A stretch of 11,742 bases of DNA from Kiritimatiellota bacterium (GTDB taxonomy: Bacteria; Verrucomicrobiota; Kiritimatiellia; JAAZAB01): contig VSJD01000073.1 of assembly GCA_008636095.1 (NCBI GenBank), positions 1 to 11,742 on the forward strand. Direction: 5' to 3'. This document shows positions 1 to 5,277 of the stretch, piece by piece; the stretch's first letter is position 1; each line of letters begins with the position of its first letter. Made by a program: the position numbers and the translations under genes. The notes under the pieces are model-generated. The model was given only the letters and a program-made list of their open reading frames with translations. It ran no database searches and had not been told where the DNA came from.

Positions 1-164
1 TCCAGCACGCCCCGGATCAATTCCGCGGCAAACGGACGTGATTTCTGGTCCACGTTTTGAAGCGCCCAAAAATCCTCCAATGAGCGGTCCGTATCGCCGG
101 CGTTAAAATCATGCTGGAAGAGATATTGCACCGCCCATTCGCGGCCAAATCGCCGGGTTGTCAT
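1..164 (-). CDS. nusB: Transcription antitermination factor NusB, N-terminal part
   Basis: NusB is an RNA-binding cytoplasmic protein that joins NusE (ribosomal protein S10) on boxA RNA and promotes antitermination of rRNA operons. I translated the minus strand from the ATG at 164. The first 54 residues include GREWAVQYLFQHDFN, which matches the usual NusB opening (R.RA.Q.LYQ.D), then AAELIRGVL, the family's helix around residues 45-55. The gene runs off the left edge, so about two thirds of a typical 130-160 residue NusB is missing. A purine-rich AAAGAAG sits about 6 nt before the ATG. It lies downstream of ribH on the same strand, a very common neighbourhood for nusB, but with an unusually long gap of 345 bases that contains a repeat element. 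Confidence 0.85.
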   Translation of the reverse strand, partial: MTTRRFGREWAVQYLFQHDFNAGDTDRSLEDFWALQNVDQKSRPFAAELIRGVL

Positions 165-185
165 TTATTGCTTCTTTCCGAAAGT

Positions 186-351
186 GTGTCGAATTCGGTT
201 CGAAAAAGACGGCGGTGATCCTGGACCGCCTGAGGGTTTCCCGCGCTCGCATGGACGGGAGTCCAATGCTTCGCGCGGCATACCCACATTCGGCCCAGGC
301 TGACCTTGCTTTTTCGAATCCCGACAAGTCGGGAAACCAAATTCGCCACAC
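186..351. repeat. Fold-back (MITE-like) repeat element between ribH and nusB
   Basis: The left end (186-208) reads GTGTCGAATTCGGTT followed by CGAAAAAG. The reverse complement of the right end (309-351) reads GTGTGGCGAATTTGGTT, then a palindrome, then TTCGAAAAAG. The two ends are therefore imperfect terminal inverted repeats, with one mismatch and a 2-nt indel. The right arm is interrupted by TCCCGACAAGTCGGGA at 319-334, a palindrome that recurs elsewhere in the window. An internal hairpin pairs GGCGGT (211-216) with ACCGCC (225-230). No transposase is encoded. Open frames cross it on both strands but none looks like a protein. The rest of the 165-509 gap holds only the heptad motif at 463-483. 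Confidence 0.6.
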
Positions 352-462
352 GGTTGCATCGGGCTTCGCGCCGCGCTACGCCCGATATATCGCTAACGCG
401 GAGCGCAACGGTTGTTGGTTCTTTTTCGCTCTCTTCCACCGTCCGCGCTTAATCTCTGGTTG

Positions 463-483
463 TCACGTCATCCGTCGTCTGTT
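463..483. repeat. Short heptad repeat, TCACGTC/ATCCGTC/GTCTGTT
   Basis: Three consecutive 7-mers of GTCYGTC type lie in the ribH-nusB gap. The 13-mer GTCATCCGTCGTC at 467-479 recurs exactly at 1134-1146 in the ribBA-ribH gap, and both copies are followed after 5-6 bases by CCAGCC. The two gaps of the riboflavin cluster therefore carry the same repeat family. Confidence 0.55.
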
Positions 484-509
484 TCCAGCCGCCCGTCCAC
501 TTGCCCATC

Positions 510-977
510 TCACATTTTTTTCAGGAGCGAAGCCATCTCGATGGCCGAAAGGGCTGCTGTCCAGCCACGGTTGCCGGACTTGGAGCCGGAACGCTCGATG
601 GCCTGTTCCAGGCTTTCGGCGGCGACTACGCCGTCAATGACCGGGACATTAGCCTGCAGGGCAATCTGGGTCAGCGCGCGCGCCACCTGGCTGTTGATCA
701 GCCCGGCATGCGACGTGGCACCTTGAATCACGACGCCCAGTGCCACCAGCGCGTGAAATTTTCCCGTCTGCGCCAGTTTCTGGATGGCCAGCGGAATTTC
801 AAGCGAACCGGGGACCCATACAACGGTCACCGCATCATCCTTGGTCCCGTGCCGCTGGAAACAATCCAGCGCGCCGCGCAGAAGCTGTTGCGTGAACAGG
901 TCGTTAAACCGGCTGATCACGATGCCGAACGTCAAATCCTGCGCCATTAAACTGCCCGCGATTTCCTTGGTTTTCAT
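510..977 (-). CDS. ribH: 6,7-dimethyl-8-ribityllumazine synthase
   Basis: This cytoplasmic enzyme condenses 5-amino-6-ribitylaminouracil with 3,4-dihydroxy-2-butanone 4-phosphate to give lumazine, the penultimate step of riboflavin synthesis, usually as a 60-mer or pentamer. At 155 residues it has the normal length. Visible motifs are SRFND (22-26, the aromatic that stacks on the pyrimidine substrate), VPGSLEIP (55-62), GVVIQGATSHAG with the catalytic His90, and LEQAIERSGSKSGNRG (123-138) with Arg129, the expected phosphate contact. These align with F22, H88 and R127 of Bacillus subtilis RibH. Two positions depart from that reference: the Phe of VPVIFG is Asp115 here, and THYDYV is SHAGLI. 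The butanone phosphate comes from RibBA, encoded 186 bases upstream. No strong Shine-Dalgarno is visible; the weak AAAGGA lies about 5-10 nt before the ATG. Confidence 0.95.
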   Translation of the reverse strand: MKTKEIAGSLMAQDLTFGIVISRFNDLFTQQLLRGALDCFQRHGTKDDAVTVVWVPGSLEIPLAIQKLAQTGKFHALVALGVVIQGATSHAGLINSQVARALTQIALQANVPVIDGVVAAESLEQAIERSGSKSGNRGWTAALSAIEMASLLKKM

Positions 978-1000
978 GGTCGGTCCTTTCTGTTTTGTTA

Positions 1001-1040
1001 GTAACCACTCTTGTGTTCAGTTTTCGGTGTTCAGTGTTCG
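1001..1040. repeat. Heptad repeat (GTGTTCR)4 with a GTAACCACTC end
   Basis: Four in-phase 7-mers occupy 1013-1040: GTGTTCA, GTTTTCG, GTGTTCA, GTGTTCG. They are preceded by GTAACCACTC at 1001-1010. The same layout, GTAACTACTC then three GTGTTCR heptads, occurs at 5047-5082, and similarity continues downstream (CACCATACTCGTCGGC near 1086 against TACCATGCTCATCGGT near 5086). This is therefore one end of the same element. A matching inverted right end, present at 5248-5277, was not found here, so this copy looks truncated. Confidence 0.6.
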
Positions 1041-1115
1041 GCCCGCCTGCAATCTCTCCGCGGCGGATAGCATTGCGGTCAGGCTCACCATACTCGTCGG
1101 CTTCCTTCTTCTCCG

Positions 1116-1150
1116 GTCCGTCGTCTGTCGTCTGTCATCCGTCGTCCGGC
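1116..1150. repeat. Heptad repeat (GTCYGTC)5 in the ribBA-ribH gap
   Basis: Five in-phase 7-mers, GTCCGTC, GTCTGTC, GTCTGTC, ATCCGTC and GTCCGGC, fill 1116-1150, just beyond the ribBA stop. Together with the array at 1013-1040 they occupy much of the 186-base ribBA-ribH spacer. No terminator is evident in the spacer, so read-through from ribBA to ribH is plausible. Confidence 0.6.
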
Positions 1151-1163
1151 CTCCAGCCTTTCC

Positions 1164-2387
1164 TCACAGCCAGTGTCCCAGTTTCTTCTTTTTTGTGTCC
1201 AGATATTTCCTATTGTACGGATTGGACGGCAAAATAACAGGAATTCTCTCCACAATCTGAATGCCGTAGCCTTCCAGGCCGATGACTTTCCGGGGATTAT
1301 TCGTCATTAGCCGTATTTTTTTTAGACCTATGTCCGAAAGAATCTGGGCGCCTGTGCCGTAGTCGCGCAGATCGGCCGGGAACCCCAGCTTCTTGTTGGC
1401 GGCGACTGTATCCAGGCCCTGCTCCTGCAGGGCGTAGGCGTGGATTTTATTGGCCAGCCCGATACCCCGGCCTTCCTGGCGCATGTAAAGGACCACGCCG
1501 GATTTGGCCTCGGCCACCTTTTGCATGGCGGTACGCAGTTGCGCTCCGCAATCACAGCGCAGAGAGCCGAAGACATCGCCCGTCAGGCATTCGCTATGCA
1601 CGCGCACCAGGGCGGATTTTTCGCGCGCCGGATCGCCCATCACCAGGGCAATGTGAAGATCGCCATCCGGCAGGGATTGGTATAATCGTAATATAAATAG
1701 ACCGAACTTGGTGGGTAACAGCGCCTGCCGGACGCATGTGACCAGCTTTTCACTGCGACGGCGATAGGCGATCAGGTCGGCCACCGACGTGATGCTCAGG
1801 TGATGATGCTTGGAGAACTTGAGCAGGTCGGGCAGGCGCGCCATACGACCGTCATCCCGCATGATTTCACAGATGATGCCGGCCGGTTTTAGGCCGGCCA
1901 GCCGCGCCAGATCAATCGCCGCTTCCGTGTGACCGGCCCGGCGCAGGACGCCGCCTTCCCGCGCGGCCAGCGGAAACACATGACCCGGGCTGACAACATC
2001 ACTGGGCCGGGATTTCTCATCGAGCAACACGCGAATAGTCCGGGCGCGATCATGGGCGCTTATTCCGGTTGCTATGCCCCGGCGGGCATCCACGGATGCC
2101 ATGAATGCGGTGCGGAAGGTATCCGGCGCGTGGGTGGAGCGCATCTTGGTGATATTTAACCGGGTCAGGCGATCCTGAGTCATGGCTACGCAAATCAGGC
2201 CGCGCCCGAAGCGGGCCATGAAATTGATCGCCCGGTCGGTTGCTTTCTCGGCCGCAATCACCAAGTCGCCCTCATTTTCCCGCGCCTTGTCGTCCACGAT
2301 GACGACCATGCGGCCGCGGCGAATCGCGCGGATAACATCCTCAATCGGATGGAAGGGGGCGGCATGGTGCAACGTGCTTTTGTTCAT
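1164..2387 (-). CDS. ribBA: Bifunctional 3,4-dihydroxy-2-butanone-4-phosphate synthase / GTP cyclohydrolase II
   Basis: A cytoplasmic enzyme that supplies both entry branches of riboflavin synthesis: ribulose 5-phosphate to dihydroxybutanone phosphate, and GTP to the diaminopyrimidine precursor. The 407 residues match the fused family. The RibB half (about 1-208) shows DDKARENEGDL (32-42), TGISAHDRARTI (107-118), PGHVFPL (134-140), GHTEA (152-156) and CEI (173-175), all expected acid and metal-site regions. The RibA half (about 212-407) has the zinc site Cys267, Cys278 and Cys280 in SECLTGDVFGSLRCDCG, then YMRQEGRGIGL (301-311), LRDYGTGAQ and LMTNNPRK. The open frame extends 29 codons further upstream, but that extension translates a repeat element, and homology begins after the Met at 2387, so I chose that start. 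It has no clear Shine-Dalgarno. No FMN riboswitch is visible upstream. Confidence 0.94.
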   Translation of the reverse strand: MNKSTLHHAAPFHPIEDVIRAIRRGRMVVIVDDKARENEGDLVIAAEKATDRAINFMARFGRGLICVAMTQDRLTRLNITKMRSTHAPDTFRTAFMASVDARRGIATGISAHDRARTIRVLLDEKSRPSDVVSPGHVFPLAAREGGVLRRAGHTEAAIDLARLAGLKPAGIICEIMRDDGRMARLPDLLKFSKHHHLSITSVADLIAYRRRSEKLVTCVRQALLPTKFGLFILRLYQSLPDGDLHIALVMGDPAREKSALVRVHSECLTGDVFGSLRCDCGAQLRTAMQKVAEAKSGVVLYMRQEGRGIGLANKIHAYALQEQGLDTVAANKKLGFPADLRDYGTGAQILSDIGLKKIRLMTNNPRKVIGLEGYGIQIVERIPVILPSNPYNRKYLDTKKKKLGHWL

Positions 2388-2421
2388 GATGATAATTAAC
2401 CAAGTGGACATAGCTGCAGCC

Positions 2422-2600
2422 AAAGCAAACATCGAACCCCGCAAAACGCGGGGCAAGCATCCAACATCGAACATCGAATTTTAGGCAAAAATTGCCTATC
2501 TTTAAAGCTGTGCCAGTTGTTGCTATGTTTATCTAAATTCATGTTCCTATTTCAACATTGAGCGTTGGGAGTTCGATGTTGGATGTTGGGCGTTTGCTTT
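2422..2600. repeat. Fold-back element built of 7-bp repeats (about 179 bp)
   Basis: Perfect 9-bp terminal inverted repeats, AAAGCAAAC (2422-2430) and GTTTGCTTT (2592-2600), bound this element. Inside the left arm lie heptads CATCCAA, CATCGAA, CATCGAA (2458-2478) and a small hairpin CCCCGC..GCGGGG (about 2437-2453). The right arm carries six in-phase heptads (2551-2592): TTCAACA, TTGAGCG, TTGGGAG, TTCGATG, TTGGATG, TTGGGCG, roughly the inverse of the left ones. The AT-rich centre has a hairpin AGGCAA/TTGCCT (2483-2497). It fills the gap between the 248-residue gene and ribBA, where the ribBA promoter would be expected. Confidence 0.65.
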
Positions 2601-2604
2601 AAGT

Positions 2605-3351
2605 TTATAGATCCAGCATAATGACTTGGGGAGTCTCATCCCAGCCCCGAATTGTTTTCAGAGTCTGCAGGCGCCGCCGCACTTGTTCGTGGATGTCGGC
2701 GGCCAGCGCCATGCTCTTGACGCTATGGGGCGGACATCCCAACATGCCGGCTGCCACCGTGTTCGCATGCCGGAGCCCCAGTAGACCACGGCCCTGGCAA
2801 TGGTCCCACAGGGCCGCCACCCGGTCAACCACGGTCCGTACCACATTCAGGGCCAGTAATTCCAGGCTGGTTGACGCCGGCAGGACCATCCGTTCCAGAT
2901 CCAAGACCCATAACGTGCCGTTCAGCGGCCCCATCAGCGCAGACGTTCGTACGGCCCGTGTCGAGAGCAGGATGTGCCAATGCATCATGGAAGTATCCGG
3001 CGTCAATACAGCTTCCACAAATGTGGCGGGTAAATTCAAGGCGTGGCCCTGGATTTCCAACAGACGGCGCGCCGTTTGTTCTTCGCCTACCGACCATAGC
3101 GCGCGCCCGATCAGCAGGAGCAGGTATTCGGCCGGCAAGCCTCCCTTCCGGTTGATGGCGCCATCCGGCGACAAGGCGGCAAAGGCGGGATGCTGGCGCC
3201 GGATAAAGGCTGCAATGGCTTCCGCCAGTTCGCGCCGGTAAGCCGTGGCCGTCGCCTGGCCATCGTCCTCCGCCGGATCGATTTCGTCGGCAATATAGGC
3301 GGCCAGGGCCTGCTCCGTGTGTTCGTCCGCCGCTGGTGGATTCCAGATCAT
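2605..3351 (-). CDS. Unrecognised protein translationally coupled to nrdR
   Basis: I do not recognise this 248-residue protein. It has no signal peptide and no clear membrane segment. It is Ala- and Leu-rich, probably mostly helical, with an acidic N-terminal region (DEIDPAEDDGQ, about 22-32), a helical middle (AEAIAAFIRRQHPAF; GRALWSVGEEQTARRLLEI), then a patch around MMHWHILLSTRAVRTSALMGPLNGT (given here only as a landmark near 121-145) and a tail ending in QVIMLDL. Its ATG overlaps the nrdR stop as ATGA (3348-3351), so it is very likely made by coupled translation from the nrdR message. Coding is supported by the full-length open frame and that coupling. Alternative frames across the same stretch are broken by the nrdR frame or are shorter. 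A role linked to NrdR or deoxynucleotide supply would be a guess from position only. Confidence 0.7.
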   Translation of the reverse strand: MIWNPPAADEHTEQALAAYIADEIDPAEDDGQATATAYRRELAEAIAAFIRRQHPAFAALSPDGAINRKGGLPAEYLLLLIGRALWSVGEEQTARRLLEIQGHALNLPATFVEAVLTPDTSMMHWHILLSTRAVRTSALMGPLNGTLWVLDLERMVLPASTSLELLALNVVRTVVDRVAALWDHCQGRGLLGLRHANTVAAGMLGCPPHSVKSMALAADIHEQVRRRLQTLKTIRGWDETPQVIMLDL

Positions 3352-3803
3352 GTCTTGCCGATAATACCTTTGACTTCGGTGAGAAACTGGTTGACGTCTT
3401 TAAACCGGCGATATACCGATGCAAAGCGGATATAGGCCACTTCGTCCAGCTTTTCCAGGCGTTCCATGACTTTTTCGCCGATGGCCGAACTGGGTACTTC
3501 GCGGTCGTTCTCGTTATCCAATTCTCTAAAAATGGAGTCGGCCATGGTTTCAATCTGCTCGGCGCTGATCGGGCGCTTCTGGCAGGCGCGCAAAATCCCC
3601 TTGATCAATTTATTGCGATCAAGCTCCTCGTGCCGGCCGTCACGTTTGATAACCCTCAGATGGGTCTTGATGATTTCCTCATAGGTCGTGAAGCGATGCC
3701 CGCATTGCAGGCAAACCCGGCGCCGGCGGATGACGTCGCCTTCCCGGGCCGACCGGCTGTCAATGACCTTGTCGTTAAGATGTCCGCACTTTGGGCAGCG
3801 CAT
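3348..3803 (-). CDS. nrdR: Transcriptional repressor NrdR
   Basis: NrdR binds paired NrdR boxes before ribonucleotide reductase genes and represses them when its ATP-cone is loaded with dATP/ATP. The 151-residue product has the normal length. The zinc ribbon uses Cys3, Cys6, Cys31 and Cys34 (MRCPKCGH, VCLQCGHRFTTYE), with the intervening VIDSRSAREGDVIRRRR typical of the DNA-binding part. The ATP-cone follows from about 49 (VIKRDGRHEELDRNKL) to about 140 (AYIRFASVYRRFKDV). The open frame could start 22 codons earlier, but family proteins begin exactly at M-[RK]-C-P, so the ATG at 3803 is chosen. Its Shine-Dalgarno is weak (GAAAG about 11 nt upstream). No ribonucleotide reductase gene and no NrdR box was seen in the window. 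Confidence 0.95.
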   Translation of the reverse strand: MRCPKCGHLNDKVIDSRSAREGDVIRRRRVCLQCGHRFTTYEEIIKTHLRVIKRDGRHEELDRNKLIKGILRACQKRPISAEQIETMADSIFRELDNENDREVPSSAIGEKVMERLEKLDEVAYIRFASVYRRFKDVNQFLTEVKGIIGKT

Positions 3804-4009
3804 GGTGTGGTGTTCTTTCGGATAACGTCCGCATAATCCCTGCTGACGAAAGGCAATATCTGAAAACACCCTTATTCTATTGAATCGGTTGCATAAAGGA
3901 AGCTGTTTTTTTGGCGGCGGAGCCTGTCGACAGGCGGTGTGATTGGGACACCTCCCACCTGCAATAGTTACCGAAGGCCTGATTTAATCTAATAAGAAAT
4001 TGCTCTTTC

Positions 4010-4141
4010 GTAGCCGCGCCGGTAACGGCGTGGATTCTTCCGGTCTGCCCACCATCGCCCCCTGGGGCGACGGTGGGCGGCCACCTGCCCGCAATGCTAC
4101 GCATAGCGTTGCAGGCGGGCGGGCTCCACGCCCGCGGCTAC
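4010..4141. repeat. GTAGCCGCG-ended palindromic element with internal hairpins
   Basis: Perfect 9-bp inverted ends, GTAGCCGCG (4010-4018) and CGCGGCTAC (4133-4141), continue into a second inverted match (GGCGTGGA near 4027 against TCCACGCC near 4125). Between them are two strong hairpins: GCCCACCATCGCCCC (4047-4061) with GGGGCGACGGTGGGC (4064-4078), one mismatch, and GCAATGCT (4091-4098) with AGCGTTGC (4105-4112). The element is non-coding and sits in the 378-base gap between mscL and nrdR. The remainder of that gap (3804-4009) shows no gene; it is AT-rich near 3860-3900, where an nrdR promoter might lie, but I see no good -35/-10 pair. Confidence 0.65.
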
Positions 4142-4149
4142 ATGAAACA

Positions 4150-4171
4150 GTCGCCACCTTTGGCGGCCTAA
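4150..4171 (-). repeat. Short hairpin repeat TTAGGCCGCCAAAGGTGGC, also at 8311
   Basis: Read on the minus strand, this 22-base motif matches the plus-strand motif at 8311-8332 at 20 of 22 positions. Its GCCGCC-AAA-GGTGGC stem-loop starts about ten bases past the mscL stop. It could act as an RNA 3' end structure for mscL, but no U-tract follows, so I call it a dispersed repeat rather than a terminator. Confidence 0.5.
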
Positions 4172-4181
4172 TGCAAATCAT

Positions 4182-4682
4182 TCACGACGCCGTGGGCACA
4201 AGCGCGCTCTGTAGTTCGGAAGTGCACTGAGGACAGCGCACGGCCTTGATGGCAATGGTCGAACAGCAAAACGGACAGGTCTTGGTCGTGGGTGCCGCGG
4301 CTCGACCGGGCTCACCGAAGTCCGGTGTCGGCGCCGGGGTCGCCAGGAACGTTCGTTGTTTCAGGCGTTGAATGAATTGAATCATCATGAAAATAACGAA
4401 GGCCTGAATGACAAAATCAATGACGGTATTGATGAATAGCCCAAGATTGATCGTGGTGGCGCCGGAGGCCTTGGCCGCGTCAATGGTGGTAAAACGCTGG
4501 GTGTTCAGGTCAAAACAAAGGGCGGCGAAATTGACTTTGCTGACCAGCAGGCCCAATGGCGGCATGAGAATATCGTTGACCAGGGAGCTGACAATTTTGC
4601 CGAAAGCGCCGCCGATAATTACGCCGACGGCCATGTCAATGACATTGCCGCGTATGGCGAATTCCCTGAATTCTTTTAACAT
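4182..4682 (-). CDS. mscL: Large-conductance mechanosensitive channel MscL with a C-terminal zinc ribbon
   Basis: MscL is the inner-membrane pentameric safety valve that opens near lytic tension. The 166-residue product starts [20 protein letters not shown], with the amphipathic N-terminal helix and then TM1 (about 15-46, [19 protein letters not shown]) and TM2 (about 78-104, ending in FIQRLKQ). The ordinary family is about 130-150 residues and ends in a charged cytoplasmic helix bundle. Here that helix is replaced by a Pro/Ala-rich linker (about 113-133) and a ribbon with Cys136, Cys139, Cys150 and Cys153 ([19 protein letters not shown]). A longer frame upstream is the out-of-phase shadow of the preceding gene. 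The ATG at 4682 has a perfect AAGGAGG 7 nt upstream, and it overlaps the end of the DUF192 gene by 7 nt. Confidence 0.95.
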   Translation of the reverse strand: MLKEFREFAIRGNVIDMAVGVIIGGAFGKIVSSLVNDILMPPLGLLVSKVNFAALCFDLNTQRFTTIDAAKASGATTINLGLFINTVIDFVIQAFVIFMMIQFIQRLKQRTFLATPAPTPDFGEPGRAAAPTTKTCPFCCSTIAIKAVRCPQCTSELQSALVPTAS

Positions 4683-5038
4683 GACTTGCCCTCCTTGCTT
4701 TTGAAAATGAGTTGGTCGCCTTCTTTCAGGTGAGCCCAAGGGAACCAGCCCGACTGCATTTCCATGACACCCCAGGCCAGCCAGCCGCCCCATACCATGC
4801 GAAAGGGCTTTACCCGGGCTGCCATCCGGACCACGCGCCCCTCGTGCGAAAAGAAGATGATGTCCAGCGAAAACCGCATAAACCATGTATGAATAGCGCG
4901 GCAGGGGACCAGGACTAATCCATGGTCGGTGCTTAGAGATGCGGCGCCGATTAGTCCGCGCGCCCGGCGCCAGGAACCGGAGCCCCATTCGACGTTATGG
5001 ACCAGGGGTAAGCCATCCTTGCGAAACACGGAGATCAT
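4676..5038 (-). CDS. DUF192 (COG1430) family protein
   Basis: Small family of unknown function. The family core is a short conserved block with a M/F-R-F-x-LDI-x-F pattern. Here this appears as [21 protein letters not shown] (quoted region about 49-68), preceded by ARGLIGA (about 26-32), which corresponds to the family's RGLM. It is followed by VKPFRM and by a GVMEMQSGW segment matching the family's VLE...G. The 120 residues cover the whole domain. Many homologues are exported, but this one has no signal peptide, so it is probably cytoplasmic. It overlaps mscL by 7 nt, and the two are very likely one transcript. No Shine-Dalgarno is clear before the ATG at 5038; the sequence just upstream is the end of a repeat element. 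Confidence 0.8.
   Translation of the reverse strand: MISVFRKDGLPLVHNVEWGSGSWRRARGLIGAASLSTDHGLVLVPCRAIHTWFMRFSLDIIFFSHEGRVVRMAARVKPFRMVWGGWLAWGVMEMQSGWFPWAHLKEGDQLIFKSKEGKSC
4690..4696 (-). promoter_or_regulatory. Shine-Dalgarno AAGGAGG of mscL
   Basis: A full-consensus AAGGAGG on the minus strand, 7 nt before the ATG at 4682, fixes the mscL start well inside the longer open frame. It lies within the last codons of the DUF192 gene, so mscL can be loaded independently of coupling. Confidence 0.85.
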
Positions 5039-5046
5039 GATAAAGA

Positions 5047-5277
5047 GTAACTACTCGGAAGGTGTTCAGTGTTCGGTGTTCGGCTTACCATGCTCATCGG
5101 TTGCCTCAGCGACGGCCCAACGGCGTTCCTTCTCGGGAATGGTGGTGAAGCTGTCAACGCTTCTGATAAACCTATAAATCCTTGACCTGCCTTTGCACAA
5201 GGCTTCCCCCTACGCCCAAGCGCTATAGTGGACAGGTCGGCGGGACAAGCCGCCGAACGCTGAACACCTGAGTAGTT
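5047..5277. repeat. Inverted-repeat element with GTGTTCR heptad ends (about 230 bp)
   Basis: The left end reads GTAACTACTC (5047-5056), then GTGTTCA, GTGTTCG, GTGTTCG (5062-5082). The right end, read in reverse complement from 5277, gives AAACTACTC, AGGTGTTCA, GCGTTCG, so the termini are imperfect inverted repeats. It fills the whole gap between the DUF192 gene and the first oxidoreductase. The interior (5100-5247) has no gene; it carries GGTCGGCGGGACAAGCCGCC (5236-5255), a G+C-rich imperfect palindrome. The left end is duplicated at 1001-1040. Confidence 0.62.

Noticed and set aside
161..439. A 92-residue minus-strand frame whose stop overlaps the nusB ATG as ATGA
   Set aside because: Most of it is translation of the inverted-repeat element 186-351. 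The composition is not protein-like and other frames through the element are equally open.
1013..1150. CRISPR-like repeats
   Set aside because: Repeat units are 7 bp and contiguous, with no spacers, and no cas gene is present.
2388..2474. A 29-codon N-terminal extension of RibBA
   Set aside because: It is encoded by the heptad/fold-back element, has no RibB similarity, and the family begins at the Met at 2387.
2388..2604. FMN riboswitch before ribBA
   Set aside because: None of the conserved RFN-element blocks are visible. The gap is filled by the fold-back element instead.
2621..3241. A 206-residue plus-strand frame opposite the unrecognised gene, plus similar plus-strand frames opposite ribH, nrdR and the oxidoreductases
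   Set aside because: These are antisense shadows of GC-rich genes, with Arg/Ser/Pro-rich composition and no family motifs.
4150..4171. Rho-independent terminator of mscL
   Set aside because: The stem-loop is good, but no T-tract follows and the same motif occurs elsewhere in a non-terminator context (8311-8332).
4182..4988. A 268-residue frame as an N-terminally extended MscL
   Set aside because: The first 102 residues are the out-of-frame shadow of the DUF192 gene. A perfect Shine-Dalgarno and family homology place the start at 4682.
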